A program made the position numbers and the translations under genes. From assembly GCA_964520525.1 (NCBI GenBank), contig CAZFNR010000008.1, positions 1 to 64,000 on the forward strand: a stretch of DNA of 64,000 bases. The letters are read 5' to 3'. This DNA comes from JAJPXC01 sp964520525 (GTDB taxonomy: Bacteria; Bacteroidota; Bacteroidia; Bacteroidales; Muribaculaceae). The notes below the pieces were generated by a model. That model had not been told where the DNA came from and made no database searches. It was given only the letters and a program-made list of their open reading frames with translations. This document shows positions 17,302 to 25,960 of the stretch, piece after piece. Positions within the stretch are counted from its first letter, which is position 1. Every line of letters starts with the position of its first letter.

Positions 17302-18610
17302 CAATATGCTGGCACTCACCCGCAAAGGGATTGATGCCGCCGGGGGTATCGACCCGCGGCGCGAGATTGGGGTGGCCCTCAGCGGTGGCGCCGACTCGGT
17401 GGCGTTGTTGTCGCTTCTGACGGCTTTGGAATACCGTTGTGTGGCTTTGCACTGCAACTTCCACCTCCGAGGGGCTGAAAGCGATGGCGACGAGCTGTAT
17501 GTCAGAGAGTTGACTGCCCGGATGGGGGTGCCTCTCGAAGTGGCGCAAATGGATGTGCCGGCACGCCGTGAAGCCACCGGCGAATCGGTCGAGATGGCTT
17601 GCCGCGAGCTGCGCTACCGATGGTTTGAGAAAATGGCTGATAGCCTTGATTTACAGGCTGTTGCTGTGGCTCATCACCGTGACGACCAAATCGAGACCTT
17701 TTTTCTCAACCTGCTTCGCGGCTCAGGGGTGAGAGGACTTGCGGCTATGAAACCGAGAAATGGGCTGATAATACGCCCCTTGTTAGAGATAACGCGCTGT
17801 CAGATTGTAGAATATCTTGAAGGCGAGGGGCTATCTTATGTCACTGACTCGACCAACGCCAGCGATGATTACAAAAGGAACCGATTGCGCAACCGCGTGA
17901 TTCCGTTGCTCAACGAGCTGTTTCCCGGTGCTTCCGATGCTATTTCTCGCTCTATCGGCAACTTGCGCAAGCAAGCGACCCTGCTCGATGAAGCGGTCGA
18001 ATCACGCCGCCGCAGTTATATCGATAGCCGCAATGTCGTTGATTTGCAGCGGCTTGTGGCCGCTGAGGCATACCCTGCCGAAACCCTTTATGAAATTTTG
18101 TCACCCCTCGGTTTCAACGCCACCACTGTCAACGACATAATTGCCTCTGCCGGCAAGACAGGGTTGACCTTCCGCGGCAAAACCATCACATATATCCTCG
18201 AACGCGGCAAACTCACCCCTAAAACCGCTGACAGCCAGCCGTTGACAGGGGTTTACCGCACCCCCTCTGAAATCCCCGGGGTAACGGTCGAAATCATCCC
18301 CCGCGAGAGCTTAGACTCGCTCAAATGCGATAAGCTCACCATGCTGCTCGATGCTGATGCTCTGAGCGGTGAGCATCGATGGGAATTGCGTCGGTGGCGC
18401 GAGGGTGACCGTTTTGCGCCTTACGGTATGCGCGGCACGCGTCTCGTTAGCGACATCTTCACCGATGCCAAAATGCCTGAAGCCGCACGGCGTCGGCAGC
18501 CTGTGTTGACCCTCGACGGCGTTATCCTATGGTTGCCGGGCATAAGGGCGTCGCGTCACTACGCTGTCACCGATAAGACCGCGTCGGTCATGAGGGTGCG
18601 ATATGAATAA
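17273..18610 (+). CDS. tilS: tRNA(Ile)-lysidine synthase
   Basis: A 445-residue PP-loop ATPase that joins lysine to C34 of the CAU-anticodon tRNA-Ile, which lets it read AUA. The PP-loop SGGADS is at residues 37-42. It is followed by HCNFHLRG, AHHRDDQIETFFLNLLRGSG and TNASDDYKRNRLR, all typical of TilS. The C-terminal TilS domain (RRWREGDRFAPYGMRGT, then FTDAKMP) is complete. The start is uncertain: ATG at 17273 or 17285, both inside the end of the kinase gene. This overlap of at least 17 bases suggests coupled translation. A strong hairpin terminator follows at 18643-18669. This is an essential housekeeping gene in nearly all bacteria. Confidence 0.93.
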   Translation: MQLSMSRLSDNMLALTRKGIDAAGGIDPRREIGVALSGGADSVALLSLLTALEYRCVALHCNFHLRGAESDGDELYVRELTARMGVPLEVAQMDVPARREATGESVEMACRELRYRWFEKMADSLDLQAVAVAHHRDDQIETFFLNLLRGSGVRGLAAMKPRNGLIIRPLLEITRCQIVEYLEGEGLSYVTDSTNASDDYKRNRLRNRVIPLLNELFPGASDAISRSIGNLRKQATLLDEAVESRRRSYIDSRNVVDLQRLVAAEAYPAETLYEILSPLGFNATTVNDIIASAGKTGLTFRGKTITYILERGKLTPKTADSQPLTGVYRTPSEIPGVTVEIIPRESLDSLKCDKLTMLLDADALSGEHRWELRRWREGDRFAPYGMRGTRLVSDIFTDAKMPEAARRRQPVLTLDGVILWLPGIRASRHYAVTDKTASVMRVRYE

Positions 18611-18642
18611 CGATTTAAAACGAGAATAACGATTAAAAAAGA

Positions 18643-18669
18643 GAGGCGACCTCTAAATGAGGTCGCCTC
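18643..18669. terminator. Bidirectional terminator between tilS and the 18724 gene
   Basis: A perfect 11-bp stem GAGGCGACCTC / GAGGTCGCCTC with a five-base loop. On the minus strand it is followed by TCTCTTTTTT; on the plus strand by GATTGTGTTT. Confidence 0.8.
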
Positions 18670-18723
18670 GATTGTGTTTATTAGATAGTTGTGAAATCTA
18701 ATCTATGACAAGCCATCCAAGTC

Positions 18724-21700
18724 TTATCGTTTTACGACTTTGTGGCTGCTATCGCCGTTGACGTTCACTATGTAAAGTCCCGATTGCAGATTTGAAAGGT
18801 CTACTTTCACTATCTGGTCGCCGTGACCTGCGAATGTCATCACCGATGAGCCGTCAACGCCATACACAGCGACAGTTTCGATAGGCTCGTTAGCTTTGAC
18901 GGTCAGCGGGCCGTTGGTCAGTGTCGGGTAGACGGTGGTGTTGCCTGCTTCAGCCATGATTTCTTCAGCACCGGTTGTGCCACCTGACTCTGTTGTCAAA
19001 ACTGATTGACGGTCTTTAGCGATAGCGCCGTTAGTGGCGCGTGCGGCGTATTTGGCGCGGACAACGACTTCCCATTTTGCGGGGTCGTCATTCTCGTTGA
19101 CCAACGAGCCGTCAGCGTTGACTTCGGGTTGCGCGTAGTAGTAGCAAACGATTTTCGTTCCCTCATTTCTGACGGCTTGAGCTTTGGTATTCTCGAAGTC
19201 AAAAGTTCCGGGAACTTCATTCTGGCCTCTGATGGCGCGTTCTTCGCCGTTCATCAGGAAGAAGCCTTCAAGACGGTTGGGGTAGGTGCCTGCCTCGTCA
19301 CCCGGTTTGTTATACCACAATTCGTAGTAGGTCACGGGATACTCCTCGCCTGTCGCACTGAAATCGGGTGCGTCGAAGTCCATGTCGAGACGGTGGTTTC
19401 TGCGATATTTGCCTTCAGCGTCGGTCCACACTCTGTTTTCGAGTACAATTCGGATTGTGCCTACCGGGGCTACGGGTTCGTAATCGGTCTTGTCTGAAGC
19501 AACGCTCGGCTCTGAAACCCAGGTGCGGTCGTCGTTGTTGCTTATGAAGTTGGCGGTCAGTTGAGCCTGATATTCGTTGCTGTCAAGATTATCGATTGAG
19601 CAGCTGAACTTACCGTCGCTTAATCCGCTTCCGGTGGCTGTCAACTTATTTCCGTCGGCGTCAAGTTCGTTGCCATCTTTGTCAAACCAGTGCTCGGCGA
19701 GAACCGTGTTATCCATTTTCATGAATTTCAGGTCGTATGACTTGAGGCTCACGTCGCCCGTAACCGTGATGGGGTCCCAAGTGGCAGTGCCCTTGAACGA
19801 CGTGATGTCGATATTTTCACCTTCGGTGTCAGTCTGATATTGGATGTCAACTTTCATCTCGGTTTTCGGGCCGGGCAGGCTTAAGAACGGATACAGTCGG
19901 TATTTGGCGAAACGTATAGCGGGGACATACAGGTAGATGTCGATATATTCCGCTGCCCCGTCGGCATTGTAGTGAGGTGTCACTCCGAACCACATTCCGT
20001 TGGTGTTTTCGACATCAGTTTGACCGGTCTTCTCTTGTGTTACAGCCACAATAGGAATCATTTTGTCAGGTTCGAGGATCACATCTTTAGCGTCGTTTAC
20101 CTTTGTCGCTCCCGGATCTAATTTCGTCGGGTCGGGTGTACCTTTTGCCACGAAGAAGTCTCCGATGTTCTTTGATGAACTTGCCTGAGGCGTAATTAGC
20201 AAGAAGTCTTCATTGAACCATATCGATGTTCCGCCGGCGTTGTTGATTCGGCTCATTGTGTCGTAAAGTCGACTGCTGTTTGCAGAGTTCGCGGGATCAA
20301 ATCGGAAGTAGCCGTTAGAACGCACAAGGTGCATGACGTCATCGCGCTTGTCGAGCGGGAACGCGAAGTTCTCCTGGCCGCCTAAGGTGGTGTTAACGTG
20401 TGAGTTGTAGCACTTGCTTGCCGTGACAGCGCCGTTGGTGATATCGATAATCCAAGCGTCTTTTCCGTCGTTGCCTGAGCCTGATGACGGGGTGATATAC
20501 AACTTGCCGGAGCCGTTGAGCACATCACCTTTCATTGAATAGTAGTCGGCGCGGGTCGTAATTGTTTTGGTGCCGTCTTTCACACCCGTCAAGCTAAGGC
20601 TCACATTTTTCGCTACAGAGAAATCCTCATTGAACTTCAGCAAACGTCCTTTTTTTATGGGGTGTGTATATTCCCACAAACTTGTTGGCGACGCGTCGCC
20701 GTCGTCATCTTTGATGAAGAATGTGCCGTTGTCGTCGACAGCGATACCCACATTGACGTTCCCCTCCATTTCAAAGATTTTCTTAGCCGAGGCAACCATC
20801 GCATCCTGGCTCGCAGCATCGGCGTCGAAACATACTATGCCGCCTTTATAATCGCGGGTAGTGAAATCATCAACCGATTTACGCTGGGCGATGTACCATT
20901 TTCCGTTGTAGAAAGCAGCTTGGCGATAGAGGTCTTGGTCGTTAAAGTTTGGAACTGCCGATATACTTCCGAATGGTGATGACGATGTAATTTCATAGTT
21001 ATACAGCTCGGTGATACCATAAAGCTCGTTGGTCGGGTTGCGGTCGATAATTTCGGCAGTTTTTATCTCACTGCGCGCGCTTTCGGGCCGACGCGTCTTA
21101 GTTGCCGCGTCGGTGTAATAAACCGATGCAATCTCATAGTTTCGAGTTCCTACGGGTATGTAGGTGTCGATATAGTTCATCACGGTGATATCTTTCGCTA
21201 TCACCACGCCGTCGCGTATCACGTCGTAGGCGTCGGGTTTAAAGCCGTATGTGAAGTTCCACAATGCCTGGGTTTTAGTATAACCGTCGTATACGCGCAA
21301 AGCGTCCCACTCCGGGATGTGAGGGATGAAAGTCGCTTCGCAAAGGAGTGTTGCCGACGGGTCGCTCTCGCCTTTGGCGTCGACTGCTACCACGCGGTAG
21401 TTGTAGGAGGTTAAGATGTTGGCGTTGGTGTAGGTGGTCGTGGTCAGATTGCTTGCGATGACGCTCCATGCGTTATCGCCGGCTGTCGAAAGTTTACGCT
21501 CGACGCGGTATGATGTGGCGCCTGGTTGTTCGTCCCAGGTGATGACGGCGTCTTGGCGGCCGGGGGCATCGGTGTCCCCTCCGAGTACGTCTACCCGGGC
21601 TGTAGCGTTAGGCGCGTTAAGGTCAGACTTTGTCACGTTGACTCTGTATTTCCAAACTCCCTTTCCCGGAATGTAGCAATAGACGTGAAGCCGGTTGGGG

Positions 21701-22701
21701 TTGTTCGCGTCATCAAACTTGGCTTCAACCCATGCACCGACACTGGTGCTGGAGGCGGACCATGAACTGTTGTCAATTGTTACCGTGCTAACATATCCGG
21801 TCCGGAGACTCTTTACATTGAGGGTGGTTTTAGACACAGCCCAACCCGACACGGTGTAGCCTGGATAAACGTAGTATTCGCCATACTCTGAGTGGGTTGC
21901 TTTTGTGGCGGCTAAAAGTGTCGAAGTGTAAGGTTTGTTGTCTACCAACGTGAGCGTTTTGTTGGTGGTGTTAAGCGTATAGAGGGCTGCGGTGTTGCTT
22001 GAACCTCCGGTTTGAATCAGCACTTGTTCGTTGCCGTTAGCGTCCTTAGCCGCTTTTGCTATAGCCTGATTGGTTGTCGGGGTTAGACCGCCGGTATACT
22101 TTTCTAAACTTACGTAAGCGGAGTTGGCTACTTTTGCTCTGATAAGCTTGCCTGCGTCATCCCCATCTTTTGGATAGAAGTATAGATAACCGCCGGCTGC
22201 TGACTTCAAATCACCTGAAGCCGATATGAAATCTATACGGCTACTCCCGAATGCGTTTTTAGGTATAGTGACATATACGTAATCACCTTTGGAGTTCTTT
22301 GCCGTATTAAGGTCTGTAGCGCCCGGGTCAAGCAGGAGAAACTTCATTTCGTAACCGCCCATAACCGCCATGAAGTTCGGAGCGGTCGGTACGATGATGT
22401 TCCCTTTGTCGTCTGTGGCCATACGGAATGATACCTCAGTACCCGTTGGCATACTAATAGATTGCCATCCGATGCCGGATGTATACGAAATAGTATTGTT
22501 TGCTTTGTTGGCAACGTAAACGTTACCGTTCGATACCACCATTGTGCGACAGTCGGCGGCCGAAGAAACAGCCGTTTCAACTTTCTGATACCATAGTTGG
22601 TCCGACTCGAAATCCGCTTTATAGGGGCCTGCGTGCGACGACACCGCCCCGAAAAGCGAGACGGCCGCAAGCAACAAAAGTTTGGAGTAGTTAGGTTTCA
22701 T
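18724..22701 (-). CDS. Large secreted Fn3-containing protein with T9SS-like C-terminal domain
   Basis: A 1325-residue secreted protein, function unknown. A signal peptide (about 25 residues, ending SSHAG) is followed by a region of about 330 residues rich in short beta strands with YVYVTIPK and GYLYFYPKDGDD wording, possibly a beta-propeller. A fibronectin type III-like domain lies at about 375-465 (DAVITWDEQPGATSYRVER, then YNYRVVAVDAKGES). A second propeller-like region follows (about 590-900), then further beta domains. The last 50 residues (VYGVDGSSVM, LQSGLYIVNV, HKVVKR) are a type IX sorting domain. It is monocistronic, with a promoter box about 145 bases upstream and a leader hairpin. 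A surface adhesin or glycan-binding role is possible but not shown. Confidence 0.75.
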   Translation of the reverse strand: MKPNYSKLLLLAAVSLFGAVSSHAGPYKADFESDQLWYQKVETAVSSAADCRTMVVSNGNVYVANKANNTISYTSGIGWQSISMPTGTEVSFRMATDDKGNIIVPTAPNFMAVMGGYEMKFLLLDPGATDLNTAKNSKGDYVYVTIPKNAFGSSRIDFISASGDLKSAAGGYLYFYPKDGDDAGKLIRAKVANSAYVSLEKYTGGLTPTTNQAIAKAAKDANGNEQVLIQTGGSSNTAALYTLNTTNKTLTLVDNKPYTSTLLAATKATHSEYGEYYVYPGYTVSGWAVSKTTLNVKSLRTGYVSTVTIDNSSWSASSTSVGAWVEAKFDDANNPNRLHVYCYIPGKGVWKYRVNVTKSDLNAPNATARVDVLGGDTDAPGRQDAVITWDEQPGATSYRVERKLSTAGDNAWSVIASNLTTTTYTNANILTSYNYRVVAVDAKGESDPSATLLCEATFIPHIPEWDALRVYDGYTKTQALWNFTYGFKPDAYDVIRDGVVIAKDITVMNYIDTYIPVGTRNYEIASVYYTDAATKTRRPESARSEIKTAEIIDRNPTNELYGITELYNYEITSSSPFGSISAVPNFNDQDLYRQAAFYNGKWYIAQRKSVDDFTTRDYKGGIVCFDADAASQDAMVASAKKIFEMEGNVNVGIAVDDNGTFFIKDDDGDASPTSLWEYTHPIKKGRLLKFNEDFSVAKNVSLSLTGVKDGTKTITTRADYYSMKGDVLNGSGKLYITPSSGSGNDGKDAWIIDITNGAVTASKCYNSHVNTTLGGQENFAFPLDKRDDVMHLVRSNGYFRFDPANSANSSRLYDTMSRINNAGGTSIWFNEDFLLITPQASSSKNIGDFFVAKGTPDPTKLDPGATKVNDAKDVILEPDKMIPIVAVTQEKTGQTDVENTNGMWFGVTPHYNADGAAEYIDIYLYVPAIRFAKYRLYPFLSLPGPKTEMKVDIQYQTDTEGENIDITSFKGTATWDPITVTGDVSLKSYDLKFMKMDNTVLAEHWFDKDGNELDADGNKLTATGSGLSDGKFSCSIDNLDSNEYQAQLTANFISNNDDRTWVSEPSVASDKTDYEPVAPVGTIRIVLENRVWTDAEGKYRRNHRLDMDFDAPDFSATGEEYPVTYYELWYNKPGDEAGTYPNRLEGFFLMNGEERAIRGQNEVPGTFDFENTKAQAVRNEGTKIVCYYYAQPEVNADGSLVNENDDPAKWEVVVRAKYAARATNGAIAKDRQSVLTTESGGTTGAEEIMAEAGNTTVYPTLTNGPLTVKANEPIETVAVYGVDGSSVMTFAGHGDQIVKVDLSNLQSGLYIVNVNGDSSHKVVKR

Positions 22702-22804
22702 TGAGAGATGGTGTTTTATTTGTTATTTTATTATATATTGTATCGTTTGTTTGAGACTCTTTAAAAATTCAACGCATCATAAGCGAGTGGTAAGATGCCC
22801 GAAC

Positions 22805-22835
22805 GCATCGGCAAGTAATCTGATGTTGCCGATGC
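22805..22835 (-). promoter_or_regulatory. Perfect hairpin in the leader of the 22701 gene
   Basis: GCATCGGCAA and TTGCCGATGC form a perfect 10-bp stem with an 11-base loop. It starts a few bases after the predicted transcription start and about 100 bases before the ATG. It could stabilise the mRNA or regulate it; no T run follows, so it is not a terminator. Confidence 0.5.
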
Positions 22836-22846
22836 TAGGTTGCCCA

Positions 22847-22854
22847 CAAATATA
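22847..22854 (-). promoter_or_regulatory. -7 promoter box for the 22701 gene
   Basis: The minus strand reads TATATTTG, an exact consensus match, with a start near 22840. Confidence 0.6.
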
Positions 22855-23001
22855 AGAAAATTTTCACTGAACTCCATATAAAATTAAATATTTTTTTTGA
22901 GAGGTGTAATTATCTGCTGTTCAGGGTGGGTTGCATGGGCGGTTGCAGTGTTATCCGCGCCTTTATGGCGAGCGGCGGATTCGCGCCTGAAGCGGCTGAC
23001 A

Positions 23002-23973
23002 TCAGAATGCCGACGGCTTGAGGGCGAGCCCGACTCGCTCTTGAAGCCCGAAAATGAGGTTCATGTTGTGCACGGCCTGCCCCGACGCGCCCTTGACGAG
23101 GTTGTCGATGACAGAGGTGATGAGCAACTTGCCGTCGACCTTGTCGAGATGCAATATGCACTTGTTGGTGTTCACCACATCTTTCAGGTCGGGAGCTTTG
23201 TCGGTGACGAATGTGAATGAGTGGTCGTCATAGTAATCTTCGTATAGCTTTCTGGCCTGTTCTAACTCTAATGGGCAGTCGGTGTAGAGGATTGCCATGA
23301 TTCCCCGAGAGAAGCACCCTCTCACCGGGATGAAGTTGATGTCGGCCTTGAAGCTGCTTTGGAGCGAGGAGAGTGACTGGCGTATCTCGGCGAGATGTTG
23401 GTGGCGAAACGGTTTGTAGATCGACACATTGTCGTTTCGCCAAGAGAAGTGGCTTGTGGCCGAGGGCTTCACGCCCGCCCCGGTGCTTCCCGTGATGGCT
23501 GTCACATGGATGTCGGAGTTGAGGAGCAGATTTTTGGCTAACGGTAGCAGTGCGAGCTGGATGGCAGTGGCGAAACATCCGGGATTGGCCACGCGTGTCG
23601 CGCCGCGAACCAAACGCTTGCGGTTAAGCTCGGGGAGTCCGTAGACGAAATCGTGGGTCCCGTCCTCGATGCGGTAGTCGGTTGAGAGGTCAATGATTTT
23701 GACTCGTTCGGGCACCGCTGTCGCGTCCATGAACTCGCGCGTCTTGCCGTGAGGCGTGCAGCAAAACAGCACATCGATGTCGTCCCAGGGGGTGTCGTCG
23801 GTGAAGCGGAGAGAAGTCTCGCCAATAAGCCCTTGATGGATATCAGCGACCGGGTTGCCGGCGTTGCTTGTGGAGTTGACCCAAGCAAGCTCAACGTCGG
23901 GATGGTTGACGAGAAGTCTTATAAGCTCGCCCGCGGTGTAGCCTGCGCCTCCGATGATGCCAGCTCTTATCAT
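23002..23973 (-). CDS. argC: N-acetyl-gamma-glutamyl-phosphate reductase
   Basis: A 323-residue NADPH-dependent reductase that converts N-acyl-glutamyl phosphate to the semialdehyde, the third step of ornithine/arginine synthesis. The N-terminal Rossmann motif is GGAGYTAGEL (8-17) and the catalytic Cys133 is in NPGCFATA. The length is normal. Its ATG overlaps the end of argG by four bases, so the two are translationally coupled. In Bacteroidetes the acyl group may be succinyl rather than acetyl (known from B. fragilis), and this enzyme would then act on the succinylated intermediate. argD and argB are not in the window; the next minus-strand gene is the unrelated secreted protein. Confidence 0.95.
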   Translation of the reverse strand: MIRAGIIGGAGYTAGELIRLLVNHPDVELAWVNSTSNAGNPVADIHQGLIGETSLRFTDDTPWDDIDVLFCCTPHGKTREFMDATAVPERVKIIDLSTDYRIEDGTHDFVYGLPELNRKRLVRGATRVANPGCFATAIQLALLPLAKNLLLNSDIHVTAITGSTGAGVKPSATSHFSWRNDNVSIYKPFRHQHLAEIRQSLSSLQSSFKADINFIPVRGCFSRGIMAILYTDCPLELEQARKLYEDYYDDHSFTFVTDKAPDLKDVVNTNKCILHLDKVDGKLLITSVIDNLVKGASGQAVHNMNLIFGLQERVGLALKPSAF

Positions 23974-25178
23974 TTGTCTGATTTGTTACGTTGCTGAATG
24001 TTGTGGTAGATTTTCATCTGGTTTCCGAGAATCTTGGTGAATCCCTTGACGTCGTCGGCGGTCCAGGCCTTGCTGACCTCGCCGTATTCGCCGAAGTTTG
24101 TCTTCATCAGGTCATAGTCGCTCTGCACTCCCACGAGTATGTATCGGTAGGGCTTGAGGTCGATGATGACGCGGCCCGTGACATTGCGCTGCGACTCGTT
24201 GAGATATGCCTCGATGTCGCGCATCACCGGCTCGAGATATTGTGCCTCGTGGAGGAACATCCCATACCAGTTTCCGAGTTGGTCTTTCCAGTATTGCTGC
24301 CATTTGGTCAGGGTGTGCTTTTCGAGCATCTTGTGGGCGGCGATGATTAGCAGCGGCGCCCCGGCTTCGAATCCGACGCGGCCTTTTATGCCGATGATGG
24401 TGTCGCCGATGTGCATATCGCGGCCGATGGCGTAGGGAGCCACAAGCTCCTCTATGCGCTGTATCGCGGCGACTTTGTCGGCGAAACGCTCACCGTTGAC
24501 AGCCGCTATTTCCCCTTGCTCGAAGTCGATGGTCAGTCGGCTGTCGGCGGTTGCGGTCATCTGGGTGGGGTATGCCTCCTCGGGGAGAGTCTGGTCGCTG
24601 TGGAGGGTTTCCTTTCCGCCTACGCTCGTTCCCCATAGCCCCTTGTTGATAGAGTATTCGAGTTTTTTGAAATCGGCCTCGTATCCATGCTTTTTGAGAT
24701 AGTCGATTTCGTAGTCGCGTGTGAGGTTCATGTCGCGCGTGGGCGTGATGATTTCTATTTCAGGGGCGAGTATTTGGAAGGTGAGGTCAAAACGAATCTG
24801 GTCGTTGCCCGCGCTTGTCGAGCCGTGGGCAACGCAGTCGGCTCCGACGCGTTTGGCGTACTCGATGATGGCAATCGCCTGGAAAATACGCTCTGACGAG
24901 ACCGATATGGGGTAGGTGCCGTTGCGGAGTATGTTGCCGAAAATCATGTATTTGATTGACTTCTCATAGTATTCGTGAGTGATGTCGAGTGTGGCGTGCT
25001 CTTTCGCACCGAGTGCCATCGCGCGCCGCTCAATCTCTTTCAGCTCCTCGGCCGAGAATCCGCCGGTGTTGGCGATGGCCGTGTACACTTCATAACCGCA
25101 GTCTTCGGAGAGATATTTGACCGCAAAAGAGGTGTCGAGACCTCCGGAGAACGCTAAGACTACTTTTTTCTTATCCAT
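23970..25178 (-). CDS. argG: Argininosuccinate synthase
   Basis: A 402-residue enzyme that joins citrulline and aspartate with ATP to form argininosuccinate. The PP-loop SGGLDTS is at residues 11-17, and the downstream blocks AHGSTSAGNDQIRFD and DREIDYLKKHG-like (YEIDYLKKHGY) bind citrulline and aspartate. This sequence belongs to the shorter Bacteroidetes branch of the family. It is the middle gene of the operon: the GNAT gene ends 12 bases before it and argC overlaps its last four bases. Confidence 0.95.
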   Translation of the reverse strand: MDKKKVVLAFSGGLDTSFAVKYLSEDCGYEVYTAIANTGGFSAEELKEIERRAMALGAKEHATLDITHEYYEKSIKYMIFGNILRNGTYPISVSSERIFQAIAIIEYAKRVGADCVAHGSTSAGNDQIRFDLTFQILAPEIEIITPTRDMNLTRDYEIDYLKKHGYEADFKKLEYSINKGLWGTSVGGKETLHSDQTLPEEAYPTQMTATADSRLTIDFEQGEIAAVNGERFADKVAAIQRIEELVAPYAIGRDMHIGDTIIGIKGRVGFEAGAPLLIIAAHKMLEKHTLTKWQQYWKDQLGNWYGMFLHEAQYLEPVMRDIEAYLNESQRNVTGRVIIDLKPYRYILVGVQSDYDLMKTNFGEYGEVSKAWTADDVKGFTKILGNQMKIYHNIQQRNKSDK

Positions 25179-25190
25179 ATTGATTGGGTG

Positions 25191-25769
25191 TTATTCTTTT
25201 GATTCGTTTTCGTTGTGATGATATTTGACTTCCGCGGGGTCATAGAGCAGGCCGGTGCAGAGGCATTTGTGCCCACCGTTGCGTTGCAGGATGTCGTAGT
25301 TGACGCAACTTTCGCAGCCGCGCCAGAATGCGTCGTCGGTTGTCAGCTCGTCGAAGGTCACGGGGCGGTAGCCCAGCTCGAAGTTCATCTTCATGACCGC
25401 CGCGCCGGTGGTGAGGGAGAATATCTTGGCGTTGGGGAACATCTCGCGCGATAGTTGGAATATTCGTCGTTTGATTCGTGTGGCAAGTCCGTGTCCGCGG
25501 TATTTGTCGGCCACGATTAGACCTGAATTGGCAACAAACGCCTTGTTGCTCCAACTCTCGATGTAGCTGAACCCGGCGAACTCATCGCCACACAAGGCAA
25601 TGACCGCTTTGCGCTCGAGCATCTTCTGCTTGACGTATTCGGGTGAGCGTTTCGCGATACCTGTGCCGCGGACTTTAGCCGCGCGGGTGATGGTGTCGAG
25701 AATCTCCTCGACGTAGGGGATGTGTCGCTCTGACGCTACAAGTACTTCAATCGATGGTGAATCTTCCAT
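25191..25769 (-). CDS. GNAT N-acyltransferase heading the arginine operon
   Basis: A 192-residue GNAT protein. The acyl-CoA binding motif A is visible as VADKYRGHGLATRIKRR (about residues 86-102), followed by KIFSLTTGAAVMKMNFELGY. Near the C-terminus CESCVNYDILQRNGGHKCLC has four Cys and could bind a metal. No argA or argJ is present here, and this gene opens the operon with argG and argC. It is therefore a good candidate for the first step, transfer of an acyl group (acetyl or, as in B. fragilis, succinyl) to glutamate. That role is inference from context. The promoter box lies about 100 bases upstream with a palindrome in the leader. Confidence 0.8.
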   Translation of the reverse strand: MEDSPSIEVLVASERHIPYVEEILDTITRAAKVRGTGIAKRSPEYVKQKMLERKAVIALCGDEFAGFSYIESWSNKAFVANSGLIVADKYRGHGLATRIKRRIFQLSREMFPNAKIFSLTTGAAVMKMNFELGYRPVTFDELTTDDAFWRGCESCVNYDILQRNGGHKCLCTGLLYDPAEVKYHHNENESKE

Positions 25770-25803
25770 TTTTCTTTTAACCTAACGTACTATCTTTTTT
25801 ATG

Positions 25804-25824
25804 TCAAATTAATCGATAAATTGA
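25804..25824. promoter_or_regulatory. Near-palindrome in the arginine operon leader, possible operator
   Basis: The AT-rich stretch beginning TCAAATTAAT and ending ATAAATTGA is an imperfect inverted repeat of 21 bases. It lies between the predicted start site and the ATG of the GNAT gene. Its composition is reminiscent of ArgR operators, but it does not match the E. coli ARG box closely. Confidence 0.3.
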
Positions 25825-25866
25825 TGTTTAGCGGCATCCATGACCGCTTGGTGCGGTATGGGCTTG

Positions 25867-25874
25867 CAAAATTA
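25867..25874 (-). promoter_or_regulatory. -7 promoter box for the arginine operon
   Basis: The minus strand reads TAATTTTG, an exact TAnnTTTG match, followed by GCA; the start is predicted near 25860. Confidence 0.6.
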
Positions 25875-25960
25875 CAAATAATAATCGGATTTGACAGATA
25901 AATGAATGTTTTTTAAGCAATCTGAAAGCAATTTGAACATTCGCTCGGTTTGGGGGCCGG

